DNA of 64,000 bases. Source: Nocardioides sp. (lineage in GTDB: Bacteria > Actinomycetota > Actinomycetes > Propionibacteriales > Nocardioidaceae). Each line of letters opens with the position of its first letter. Within the stretch, counting starts at the first letter, position 1. The notes beneath the pieces were generated by a model, which was given only the letters and a program-made list of their open reading frames with translations, ran no database searches and was not told the origin of the DNA. Shown here in pieces: positions 1-7,646 of the stretch. The DNA is taken from the NCBI RefSeq assembly GCF_030019515.1, contig NZ_JASEEQ010000010.1, positions 62,001 to 126,000 on the forward strand, given 5' to 3'. A program made the position numbers and the translations under genes.

Positions 1-1050
1 GTCGAAGTAGTCCAGCACCCCGCGCCACACGCCGTAGATGGAGCGGTGCGCCTCGTCGACGATCACCAAATCGAAGGTCTCTGGTGGCAGATCGGGGTTG
101 TAGGAGACGGTCACCGGGGCGTCGGGGACGAAGCCGTCCAGCCCCGGATCGTCCTCGCCACTGACCTCCGCACCCTGCAGTGCCTTGAACACCCGCTGGA
201 TCGTCGAGATCACCACGTTGGAGGAGCCGAGCATCCCGGCGCTGCTGAGCTTGTCGACGTTGTAGATCTCGGTGAACCGGCGGCCGTCGTCGGGGGCGCG
301 GTAGTTCTGGAACTCCGCCAGCGTCTGGTCGGCCAGGTTGTTGCGGTCGACCAGGAACAGGACCCGGTTGAACCCACCGTGCTTGAGCAGGCGGTAGGAC
401 TGCGTGACGGCGGTGTAGGTCTTGCCGGCGCCGGTCGCCATCTGGACCAGGCTGCGCTTGAACCGCTGCTCGGCCAGGCTCCGCTCGACACCATGGATCG
501 CCTCGATCTGGGCCGGGCGCAGGGGAGTGGTGTCCAACTGGGGCAGTGCGCGCACCTTGCCGCGCCAGGTCGGTTCCTGGGGACTGGCTTCGGCGTCGCG
601 CAGGATGCGGGCGAAGGTCGAGGGCTTGGGGAAGGCGAAGAGCCTGCGTGCTCGCGGCTCGGGGTCGTAGCCACAGGTGTAGTGGATCTCCGTGCCCGAC
701 GCCTCGAACACGAACGGCAGCCGGCCATCGACCGTGAGTGCCTTGAGGCGTACGTCGGCGGGGAGCCCTTCGGCGTACATCGCCGACTGCCACTCGACGC
801 CTGACAACGGAGTCCCTTCGGGCTTGGCCTCGATGACGCCGACGGCCGACTTGTCGACGTACAACAGGTAATCAGCGCGACCGTGACCCGCAGCCATGGT
901 CGACTCGCGTACGGCGACGCCCTGGGCGGCGAACAGGTTCAGGTTCTTCTTGTCCTGCACTACCCAGCCGGCGGCGACGAGCTGCTTGTCGATGAGCACC
1001 CGGGCACGCTGCTCCGCCGCAAGGCGCAGTTCGTCGTCCCCGTTGGTCAT
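1..1050 (-). CDS. hsdR: Type I restriction enzyme R subunit (HsdR), N-terminal 350 residues, cut by the window edge
   Basis: Motor and nuclease subunit of a type I restriction-modification complex, which translocates and cuts unmodified DNA. The frame is open from ATG at 1050 to the window edge. An N-terminal nuclease domain shows D60, then E74 and K76 in IEAKPEG, the PD-(D/E)xK signature of HsdR. It is followed by a Walker A motif MATGAGKT at about 204-211 and the DEAH box in IVDEAHRS at about 332-335. The helicase C-terminal half and any hsdS/hsdM genes lie outside the window to the left. Divergent from the gene at 1164. Family assignment is secure; an SSL2-like helicase of another restriction class is the only realistic alternative. 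Confidence 0.9.
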   Translation of the reverse strand, partial: MTNGDDELRLAAEQRARVLIDKQLVAAGWVVQDKKNLNLFAAQGVAVRESTMAAGHGRADYLLYVDKSAVGVIEAKPEGTPLSGVEWQSAMYAEGLPADVRLKALTVDGRLPFVFEASGTEIHYTCGYDPEPRARRLFAFPKPSTFARILRDAEASPQEPTWRGKVRALPQLDTTPLRPAQIEAIHGVERSLAEQRFKRSLVQMATGAGKTYTAVTQSYRLLKHGGFNRVLFLVDRNNLADQTLAEFQNYRAPDDGRRFTEIYNVDKLSSAGMLGSSNVVISTIQRVFKALQGAEVSGEDDPGLDGFVPDAPVTVSYNPDLPPETFDLVIVDEAHRSIYGVWRGVLDYFD

Positions 1051-1163
1051 AACGGGGCAAGGCTAACCGCCAACAACGGGACAGGCAGGGCTTCTGTGGC
1101 CACTTGCGGGCAGATCGCGGCCCGCGGTCCCTGGTGTCGGCGGCTGCTGCGAGAGTCTGCGTC

Positions 1164-1670
1164 ATGGTGTCGAACGACGAGAGTTGGATAGAACCGTCTC
1201 AAGCCGAGGGCGTCCGCCGCGATGCGATAGCGCTCGCCAAGTTTGCTGTCACGTCTCCGGACCTCCGAGACGTCACGCGTAAAGAAGTGCTCAGCAAGTA
1301 CGTCCTGATCCTCCTCACGCACGGGACTTCGAACGGCAAATACGGCACCCGCTATCGCTCGGCGGATGCCTTGGGCGTGACGGACCCAGCGCTGCTAGAG
1401 CATGAGCACGTCTACCCACGCAAGTGGCTGATAGAGCAGATGCTCGCCGAGCCCAGTGCGGTCGAGATGGTCCTGACTCACTGTGCCCTGGCCTGCACGG
1501 TGACCGAGGCCGAGCACCGCAGGCTCGCCGCCGCTGAGCGGGCCAACCCCGGACTGACTGGCTGGGAGCGGTACCACGCGGCAGGTGTTGCGGTCACTGA
1601 CCTGGCGACCGGCGAAGTGGTCCCGCAATCGGTGGGCCGTCGACCGGTGTTGCCCCATGAGCAACCGTGA
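1164..1670 (+). CDS. Hypothetical protein with HNH-like Cys/His arrangement
   Basis: 168 residues; function not recognised. I chose ATG 1164 (MVSNDESW) because the codons upstream read as low-complexity antisense of the divergent leader. The middle carries EHEHVYPRKWL, and about 20 residues later HCALACTVTEAEHRRL. The spacing of the histidines, the cysteine and the EH pair recalls a degenerate HNH/McrA nuclease core, but a complete metal-binding set is not visible. It sits between hsdR and an excisionase-like gene, so a link to the restriction island is plausible. Codon usage is less GC3-biased than the housekeeping genes, consistent with accessory DNA. Confidence 0.55.
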   Translation: MVSNDESWIEPSQAEGVRRDAIALAKFAVTSPDLRDVTRKEVLSKYVLILLTHGTSNGKYGTRYRSADALGVTDPALLEHEHVYPRKWLIEQMLAEPSAVEMVLTHCALACTVTEAEHRRLAAAERANPGLTGWERYHAAGVAVTDLATGEVVPQSVGRRPVLPHEQP

Positions 1671-1863
1671 AGACCACGCCTGTACGTGCCCGGCGCGCGA
1701 ATTGGGCGGCCAAAAAGATTCCTGCAGGTGGGGAACTAGCCTCCTGAGCTGTGGGTTGAAGTGGGCGATAATCGGTCTGAGGCCACCGGTTGTAGCGGTG
1801 GCCACTCGCATCGACTCGCTGGCCATTAGGGGTAGGACCAACCCCGACAGGCAGGAGCCGACC

Positions 1864-2088
1864 ATGACCGAGACCCTCCACACTGACGTTCCCCTCCGCG
1901 CCCAGCTCATGACGATCGAGGAGGTCGCCGAGCTGCTCCGGATGCCCGTCGCGACACTGCGCTACTGGCGCGTGCTCGACAGCGGGCCGTGCGGCTTCAT
2001 CATCGGGCGGCGCCTGCGCTACTGGCGCCACGACGTCCTGGCTTGGCTCGAAGCCCAGCGCGAGTCCACAGGGTCCGGAGCCGCCTGA
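1864..2088 (+). CDS. Small helix-turn-helix protein, excisionase-like
   Basis: 74 residues from ATG 1864, preceded by AGGAG at 1853-1857. It contains a MerR/excisionase-type helix-turn-helix: LMTIEEVAELLRMPVATLRY followed by GRRLRYWRHDVLAWLEAQ. This is the usual layout of actinobacterial excisionase-family (AlpA/Xis-like) proteins, which bind DNA next to an integrase. It lies about 60 bp upstream of the integrase reading frames on the same strand, the standard xis-int order of integrative elements. Likely role: recombination directionality factor or element regulator. The family is clear; the excision role is inferred from position. Confidence 0.8.
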   Translation: MTETLHTDVPLRAQLMTIEEVAELLRMPVATLRYWRVLDSGPCGFIIGRRLRYWRHDVLAWLEAQRESTGSGAA

Positions 2089-2149
2089 TCTATCCACAGG
2101 AGCCGCGGTCGCTGTCGCCAGGACAGGCGACTGGCGCTACGGCGGACCC

Positions 2150-2278
2150 ATGAGCAGGAAACCCCGAACCCTCCCGCGCCAGCGGCGCAACCAGCGCGGC
2201 GCCGTCGAAGACCGCTGGCGCAAGCGCATCAAGGACACCGACGGCAACACCATCGAGGTCCCGTCGCGGGCAAGGTGA
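2150..2278 (+). pseudogene. N-terminal segment of the integrase in a different frame
   Basis: 42 codons from ATG 2150 to TGA 2276-2278. The product ends ...KDTDGNTIEVPSRAR, which matches the start of actinobacterial tyrosine integrases, where the text continues into a WRxRYxDxxGxE strand. That continuation (TRWRARYVDDAG) is present immediately afterwards, but in the next frame. The most economical reading is a one-base indel near 2260-2276. An alternative is genuine translational coupling, because TGA overlaps a GTG in GTGA at 2275-2278. A sequencing error cannot be excluded. Confidence 0.65.
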
Positions 2279-3315
2279 CGCGCTGGCGCGCGCGGTACGT
2301 AGACGACGCCGGTCGTGAGCACACCCGCGCCTTCGACCGGAAGGTCGACGCGCAGAAGTGGATCGACAAGCAGCTCTCCGCGCTGCTGCGCGGTGACCAC
2401 GTCGTACCCAAGGACGCCAAACTGACTGTGGGGGAGTGGTGCGACAAGTGGCTGGCCGGCTACGGCACCCGCCGCAGGTCGACCGTTCGCCAGGCCGAGG
2501 TTCACCTCAAGATCATCAAGGCTCACTTCGGCTCGGTGCCGCTGTCGGCGATCAAGCCTTCCGACGTGCGCGCCTGGACGGCCACCCTCAAGGACGAAGG
2601 CCGCGCCGACTCCTACATCTACGCGCTGTACTCCCGGTTCTCCCAGCTCTTCACCGACGCGGTCCACGACGGCCTCGTCGTCCGCAACCCCTGCTCGCGG
2701 CGCACCTCACCCGGCATGGGTCGGCAGCGGGCGTACGTCGCGACCACCCAACAGGTCTGGGCGCTCTACGACGCGGTGCCGCCCGGCGTACGTCCCGCGA
2801 TCCTGCTCGGCGCCCACGCCGGGCTGCGTCTCGCCGAGGCGGCCGGGCTTCGGGTCGAGGACATCGACTTCGCGACCGGGGTGATCTCGCCGAGCGTGCA
2901 GTGGGTCGACGAGCCGCTGAAGTCCGAGACCAGCCGACGATCCATTCCGATCCCCAGGGACATGGCGCACCTGCTCGCGGAAGCGGTGCGGCTCGGCAAC
3001 GGCACCCACGTCGTGAGCGATCAATGGGGCGACCCGGCGGGGCCGTGGACGATAGAGCGCGCGGTCCGCGCAACACGGACCCAGGTCGGGCTGCCGGACG
3101 ACTTCCGGTTCCACGACCTGCGGCACTACTTCGCTTCGCTGCTCATCGCATCGGGGCTCGACGTCAAGGTCGTTCAGGCGCGGCTGAGGCACGCCTCGAC
3201 CAAGACCACCCTCGACACCTACGGCCACCTCTGGCCGGACCGGGATGAATCCTCCCGAGCGGCGGTGGCGGCGGTGTACCGCGAGCGGACTCCAAGCGAC
3301 GGCTCAGCTGGTTGA
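2275..3315 (+). CDS. Tyrosine recombinase / phage-type integrase (frameshifted N-terminus)
   Basis: 346 residues from the GTG at 2275. Site-specific recombinase of the lambda-integrase family. An N-terminal Arm-binding-like strand (RWRARYVDDAG) and a SAM-like core-binding domain (about 50-150) precede the catalytic domain. Catalytic residues visible are R185 in HAGLRLAEAAGL, H280 and R283 in HDLRHYF, H306 in RLRHAS and nucleophile Y316 in DTYGHLWPD, so the active site is complete. The first about 40 residues lie in another frame (2150-2278). It follows an excisionase-like gene and converges with the QatB/QatC-like operon, marking the island as mobile or formerly mobile. Activity depends on whether the frameshift is real. 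Confidence 0.85.
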   Translation: MTRWRARYVDDAGREHTRAFDRKVDAQKWIDKQLSALLRGDHVVPKDAKLTVGEWCDKWLAGYGTRRRSTVRQAEVHLKIIKAHFGSVPLSAIKPSDVRAWTATLKDEGRADSYIYALYSRFSQLFTDAVHDGLVVRNPCSRRTSPGMGRQRAYVATTQQVWALYDAVPPGVRPAILLGAHAGLRLAEAAGLRVEDIDFATGVISPSVQWVDEPLKSETSRRSIPIPRDMAHLLAEAVRLGNGTHVVSDQWGDPAGPWTIERAVRATRTQVGLPDDFRFHDLRHYFASLLIASGLDVKVVQARLRHASTKTTLDTYGHLWPDRDESSRAAVAAVYRERTPSDGSAG

Positions 3316-3548
3316 TGGATAGTTATGGGTCTATAAGCAGGGACGGCATTCGAGGCGGCCTCGAGGGTCTTGACATGTCACCGACGGCGGCCGCCCCCTT
3401 TAGCCCAGTCAGCCGCACTTGACGGGGGTCTGAGATCCGCATGGATCTGCCGATGAGCGGGGGTGGCGGAAGCGTGCGGATTTGAAGTCATTGAGCGGAG
3501 GACGACGTGATCGAACCTGCGCACCCGGTGGGTGAGGATCGCCCCGGC

Positions 3549-4157
3549 TCAGCGTGCGATTTCCGCGACCAGGCGGGTGACGCGCGGCAGCTCGGCGTTA
3601 CAAGCATCTGCTGGAGCGAAGTGCGTTCCTCCGGTGCGCAGGTGCCAGACCTCGACGCCGATGACCCGGCCCTCGCCCAGTTCTTCTTCGAGGGCGAGGA
3701 AGGCTGGGACGGCGTACCGCACTGCCAGCTCGGCGGTGAGAGGCGCGAGGTCCCAGAGCGCGATGCGGCCAACGTAGCCTTCCTCGTCGAGCAGAACCGC
3801 GTCCACGTGCGCTCCCACGACGTGCGTGCCGATGCCGACGTCATGCCTGAGGTCGACGGCGAAGGCGTCGCGTCCGTCCCGCTGGGCCAACTGGATGTAC
3901 CGCTCGAAGCAGGTGACGATTGCGCTCGCCCAACCTCGAGCCTGGGCGGATCCCGAGGGACCCCAGTATGAACTGTCTGCGAAGGCGCGTCGGAGCCGTC
4001 GTCTAGCCTCCGTGACACCCTCGCGGTGGTACCTGACGATCGCCGCGGTGGCCGTCAACATCGGGGTGGGAAATCCCGGGTCTCCCATGGTCGAGCTGAG
4101 CGTGAAACCAGGCTGACGCACCCCCTTGCGGTAGATCCCGAACGTCAGCCGGGTCAT
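3549..4157 (-). CDS. Unrecognised protein, fourth gene of the QatB/QatC-like operon
   Basis: 202 residues; no family recognised with confidence. The start is ATG 4157 (MTRLTFGIYRKG), whose ATGA overlaps the stop of the QatC-like gene, so the two are translationally coupled. The C-terminal half reads as alternating beta strands with an acidic pair, GAHVDAVLLDEEGYVGRIAL, a long helix, then IGVEVWHLRTGG. This order resembles the RecB/Cas4-type PD-(D/E)xK fold, but the expected lysine after the third strand is missing, so it would be inactive or the resemblance is accidental. It is not TatD-like (no HxH start), hence not a QatD. Its job is presumably tied to the operon. Confidence 0.7.
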   Translation of the reverse strand: MTRLTFGIYRKGVRQPGFTLSSTMGDPGFPTPMLTATAAIVRYHREGVTEARRRLRRAFADSSYWGPSGSAQARGWASAIVTCFERYIQLAQRDGRDAFAVDLRHDVGIGTHVVGAHVDAVLLDEEGYVGRIALWDLAPLTAELAVRYAVPAFLALEEELGEGRVIGVEVWHLRTGGTHFAPADACNAELPRVTRLVAEIAR

Positions 4158-5455
4158 CGCAGGCCCGCTGGCACGCTGTGGGAGCTCAGGACCGCGTCCG
4201 CCTGCGCCGCCCAACGCCGGTGGAGGGCGATGCTGTCTGCGAGGTCCATCGCCGGTGCACCTGACAGCAGCTCGGGGTACTCGTACTCGAGGTCGACGTC
4301 GGGCAGTGAGCCGAGGTCGTCGATCAGGGCGACGAAGTGGGTGAGGTTGTCTCGCGCTCGTTGGTCGTCAAGTGCATGGACATCGTCGAACACGTCCACG
4401 TCGTAGGGAACGTCCGCGACGCCGTGTGTCTCGCACGAGATGCGGCGCATGATGCAGGGAGCGCAGTACCCGCAGTGCGTTCGCGTTCGACCGATCTGCC
4501 AGCACGAGACGGTGTGTTGCATGTCGTCTCCGTGGCCTAGGGCTACGGCGATCTCGACAACCTCAGGTTTCGTTCGGCTGACGAGAATGTTGTCGATCTC
4601 GAGGTCTCCGCCTAGCGCGGCTCTGGCCAGCTCCTTCATTCGAGCGACGATGGGTGGCGAGGCGGTGTGCGTGGACAGGGAGCCGATCCTCGCCGCGGTC
4701 AGCGGGATGTGGATCGCCATGATGCCGTTCTCGTTGAGGTACACCCGATTCGAGCCGCCGGCGATGGCGATAAGCGCGGCGACGCCCACGAAGAGGAGGG
4801 TGCGGCTGCGCTGCGACGACTCCGGACCCGGGAAAGGTTGGTTTGGTGCCTTGCCGGCGCCGATGTGGACGCGGACGGTGTCGGGCCGGATCTCGCGGAG
4901 GATTGACTCGACCTGGGTCTGCGCGGTGTTGACGGCGCCGCTTGCCGAGTGCGACAGGAGCAACGGACGCGCCCCGCGGTCTAGCAACTCAAGAGCGCCT
5001 GCGAAGGAGTCCTGCCCACCCGACAGCAGGGCTACTCCGTCGTGCTCAACGATCGGGGTTTTCGACTGCCGCGGTGGGGAGGATGGTGTCGGGTCCGCCT
5101 CAAAGTGAATGGTCAGGTCGTCCTGCGTCAGATCAGACCAGATCGACTCGAACTGGGGTCTTAGCGTCTCCCACCAAGCTGGATCGCGGACCGGGATGTA
5201 GGCGTCAATCTGTCGAGCCCACTCGACGTCGCCGCGACCCCGTTCGCAGGCCATGTCGACCGCGAATAAGGATCCTAGGATCGCCAGCCAGTCCATCTGT
5301 CGCTCGCTGAGCCGGTCGGGCAGACCCTCGACAGCGTCGTCGAAGCGCAGGCCGAAGTTGCGGGTGCCGTAAGGGGTGTCGCGCGTCCTGATCGTTAGGA
5401 CACCCGGTACAGGTGGCGCGGCGCAGTCGTTCACCACGACGGTGTACGCATTCAC
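4154..5455 (-). CDS. qatC: QatC-like QueC-family ATP-dependent enzyme
   Basis: 433 residues from GTG 5455, whose GTGA overlaps the stop of the upstream QatB-like gene. QueC enzymes use ATP to make 7-cyano-7-deazaguanine; QatC homologues act in anti-phage defence. The PP-loop SGGQDS is at 145-150. The zinc site is C318, then C328, C331 and C334 in HCGYCAPCIMRR, as in QueC. The extra about 140 N-terminal residues and the total length fit QatC rather than the about 230-residue housekeeping QueC. No queD, queE or folE lies nearby, arguing against queuosine synthesis. It is third in a four-gene overlapping operon. A type IV CBASS Cap9-like relative is an alternative, but no CD-NTase gene is present. 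Confidence 0.8.
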   Translation of the reverse strand: MNAYTVVVNDCAAPPVPGVLTIRTRDTPYGTRNFGLRFDDAVEGLPDRLSERQMDWLAILGSLFAVDMACERGRGDVEWARQIDAYIPVRDPAWWETLRPQFESIWSDLTQDDLTIHFEADPTPSSPPRQSKTPIVEHDGVALLSGGQDSFAGALELLDRGARPLLLSHSASGAVNTAQTQVESILREIRPDTVRVHIGAGKAPNQPFPGPESSQRSRTLLFVGVAALIAIAGGSNRVYLNENGIMAIHIPLTAARIGSLSTHTASPPIVARMKELARAALGGDLEIDNILVSRTKPEVVEIAVALGHGDDMQHTVSCWQIGRTRTHCGYCAPCIMRRISCETHGVADVPYDVDVFDDVHALDDQRARDNLTHFVALIDDLGSLPDVDLEYEYPELLSGAPAMDLADSIALHRRWAAQADAVLSSHSVPAGLR

Positions 5456-6165
5456 TGCGGGCTCTCCGGAAGCGCGCGACCGCGGGCGAACGCGTCGCCG
5501 ACCAGCGCGGCCCAACGCGCGCGGACGGCCGCTGCGGTCTGGGGAGCCTCGCCGATGCGACGGCCGATCGTGTCGGCCTCGGCGGCGAGCGACCGAGCCA
5601 GCCGCTTCGATTCGGCGATGGACATCCCCGGAACGTCGACTCCCCGCGACGTCCGCGTCTCGGACATCGCACCCATCTCGCGCGCGGTGACGTGGCGGGC
5701 GTACTGGCTGAGCAGCTCCCCAACGAAGGCACCGAGAAGCTGGCCAGGCTCACCTCGGCGCTCCTCAAATCGGGTCGCCGCTTCCTGAGGTGACAGTTGG
5801 GTGAGACTGACGTCGCCCGAGGTTGCGCGCATCAGGGCAGCTACGAGCGCCCGTTCCGCCAGCGGCAGAGCTGCGCTGGTGCCGTCCGTGTCGGCACTGG
5901 CCCGGCGCGCGTCGGCAGCCGCCTCCAGAATGGCGGTCTCCGGGCGCTCGACGGCACGCAGTCTGTCCGGCAACGACTCAAAACTCTGGACGACTTGGAC
6001 GGCGAAGGACGCGATCGACGGGTCGGCCAGTGCCGACTCCCACTCAGCGCCGGCGTTGAACAGCTCTGACCGGAGTCGCTCCAATGGCAGGTCCGAGCGC
6101 AAGGCGGTGGCGAACGCCTGCCACCGCGGCACCGCGGGCGACCGGAAACTTGTCGACGTACCCAC
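5452..6165 (-). CDS. qatB: QatB-like protein
   Basis: 237 residues starting MGTSTSFRSPAVPRW at ATG 6165. The N-terminus, Met-Gly-Thr-Ser followed by a short linker and Pro-x-Trp, matches what I recall of QatB proteins of the Qat defence system; the rest is mostly helical and acidic/alanine-rich, without catalytic motifs. Removal of the initiator Met would expose an N-terminal glycine. The stop overlaps the QatC-like start (GTGA), and its own start lies one base after the stop of the nuclease gene, so the products are probably made together and may interact. The family assignment rests on the N-terminus plus the invariant pairing with QatC. Confidence 0.7.
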   Translation of the reverse strand: MGTSTSFRSPAVPRWQAFATALRSDLPLERLRSELFNAGAEWESALADPSIASFAVQVVQSFESLPDRLRAVERPETAILEAAADARRASADTDGTSAALPLAERALVAALMRATSGDVSLTQLSPQEAATRFEERRGEPGQLLGAFVGELLSQYARHVTAREMGAMSETRTSRGVDVPGMSIAESKRLARSLAAEADTIGRRIGEAPQTAAAVRARWAALVGDAFARGRALPESPQ

Positions 6166-6166
6166 G

Positions 6167-7258
6167 TCAGGTCCGCGCGCTTTCGATCATGGCGTGGAAA
6201 TGCTGATCGTCGACGAGGCCGGCATCGAACAGGGCGGCCCAGGGTAAACGCTCGCGGTTTGCCGGGGTGATTTCGTCGCGTTCGACAGACAGAGCGGCCT
6301 CGGCGAGGTCGATGGCCCGTACGTAGGCCAGCGATAGGCCGGTGTCCTTGGTGAGTGCCTTGTGGCGGGCATGGAATGGGTGCGCGCGCCCGCTGCCTGC
6401 AAAGTTGGAGGAGAGCACCACCATGTACCGGAGCTCGTGCCCGGTGGACTGTGCCTCGGCGCGGCAGATGCCTGCGTACTCCTTGAACCGGAGGTAGTGG
6501 TCGGCGGTCATGGTGTACCCGTCCGCGGAGGCCTTGCAGTCAAGCAGGGCCGCGAGTGGCTCGCCTCCCCCTGGCCATCGGAGCAATGCGTCAGGGAGAC
6601 GCCTGCCCCGGGCTGCCTCGCCGTAACGCACCCCTCCGAGGCGGAACGTGTGGGTCAGCATCCTGAAGGTCAGCCTCTCCAACCAGTCCTGTGGAGCCGC
6701 GCCACCCTGGTGGAGCTCCGCCGGCAGCTCGTTGTGCGCGAGGACCGGCAGCCACCGCATGCCGACCGGATCGAGGTAGCGAGCGTCCTCGAAGAGGGCC
6801 CGCTGGTGTGCCAACCGGTCCATTGCCACGCTTGGCCGCTGGTCAGTCCAGGCCACCCGCGACGAGTGTTCAAAGCGTTCGATCAACTGCTCAGGTCCGA
6901 TGACCTCCACCGTCCGACCGACCGGAATGTCGCCGTGAGTGCCGAGAGGAGCCACGAGCCACCCGGCCACGTCGCCGTTCGCTGTAAGCGACTCGATGAA
7001 GCGCACGACGTCACGCGGCTCCACGGCCCTGGCCGCCACCCGGACGCGGATGGAGCGGCGTGCCCATAGCAGCTCCATCTCGGCGTGCAGCTCATCGTGG
7101 TCGGCACGACGTCGGTAGTCCGAGACCTCCGCTCCCGACTCCTCGACGAGGGCGTGCACTAACTTGCGCACCTCGGCTCGCGGCATCGCAGCCAGGTCGA
7201 GTGGTGTGAAACGACGGTGAGGTCGGGTGATCCCAGCTTTGCGCTCGCCTCCCGCCAT
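6167..7258 (-). CDS. FokI-like PD-(D/E)xK nuclease, first gene of the QatB/QatC-like operon
   Basis: 363 residues from ATG 7258. The C-terminal half has P222-D223 in RRLPDALL, then D240 and K242 in LLDCKASADGYTM, and then DHYLRFKEYA. This is the order and spacing of the FokI/Type IIS cleavage domain (PD...DxK with a GY motif and following helix). The N-terminal 30-130 region (RSIRVRVAARAV, then VAGWLVAP and VEVIGPEQLIERF) reads like an Mrr-type restriction endonuclease fold lacking obvious catalytic residues, perhaps for DNA binding. It replaces the QatA ATPase position expected before qatB. Likely the effector of the operon. The nuclease call is strong; the target is unknown. Confidence 0.75.
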   Translation of the reverse strand: MAGGERKAGITRPHRRFTPLDLAAMPRAEVRKLVHALVEESGAEVSDYRRRADHDELHAEMELLWARRSIRVRVAARAVEPRDVVRFIESLTANGDVAGWLVAPLGTHGDIPVGRTVEVIGPEQLIERFEHSSRVAWTDQRPSVAMDRLAHQRALFEDARYLDPVGMRWLPVLAHNELPAELHQGGAAPQDWLERLTFRMLTHTFRLGGVRYGEAARGRRLPDALLRWPGGGEPLAALLDCKASADGYTMTADHYLRFKEYAGICRAEAQSTGHELRYMVVLSSNFAGSGRAHPFHARHKALTKDTGLSLAYVRAIDLAEAALSVERDEITPANRERLPWAALFDAGLVDDQHFHAMIESART

Positions 7259-7265
7259 GACTGCG

Positions 7266-7296
7266 ATCCTAGGCAGCGGGAGGTCTTTTCCGGCAA
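7266..7296 (-). promoter_or_regulatory. Predicted sigma-A-type promoter giving a leaderless defence operon transcript
   Basis: On the minus strand TTGCCG (7296-7291) and TAGGAT (7271-7266) are separated by 19 bases. The -10 element is followed by seven bases and then directly by ATG 7258, so transcription would begin at or within a base or two of the start codon. No Shine-Dalgarno sequence can fit. Leaderless mRNAs with TANNNT about seven bases before the ATG are common in actinobacteria. Confidence 0.5.
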
Positions 7297-7646
7297 GACT
7301 GGCCTAACACCGCGTGTCCTCGGCTCGGCTGGCCAAGCAAACGCCGCGGGCGTACTTCGACGCCGACTCGGAAACCCGTCCGCCGTAACGACGACAGGCA
7401 CCATCCGCCGGAGCCGTTGCACGGCCGAGACAGTCAGCTGCAGAGCGACTGGCGAGAACCACCCGCTCGTGCCGCAGCTCGTGCACCGCCAAACCGCGGC
7501 ATTCCAGCCGCAAATTCTCCTGCCCCCGGAGCTCTCGCGAGCCGATGTGACGGGCTTCCGGCGGTGGGCGCTGTCGGATCCAACAGCGCGGCGGGCCAAT
7601 CTCCTGCGGAATCCCTGCGGAATTTGGCCCCTTTCGAGCCAACGAG
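7297..7646. other. Non-coding right margin of the defence island
   Basis: About 350 bases without a credible gene on either strand. It contains a direct repeat CCTGCGGAAT at 7603-7612 and 7614-7623, enclosed by an inverted repeat GGCCAA (7594-7599) / TTGGCC (7624-7629), and a small CTGT...ACAG hairpin near 7571. I could not find a matching att core beside the integrase. Confidence 0.5.

Noticed and set aside
4154-5455. Housekeeping QueC of queuosine synthesis
   Set aside because: Too long, has an extra N-terminal domain, and lacks queD, queE and folE neighbours.
4154-5455. Type IV CBASS Cap9 enzyme
   Set aside because: No CD-NTase or effector typical of CBASS lies beside it.
3549-7258. Complete QatABCD system
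   Set aside because: No QatA-type ATPase or TatD-type QatD is encoded between the integrase and glnA; only QatB- and QatC-like parts are present.
7594-7629. Attachment site of the island (CCTGCGGAAT direct repeat)
   Set aside because: No matching core was seen beside the integrase and no tRNA gene is present.
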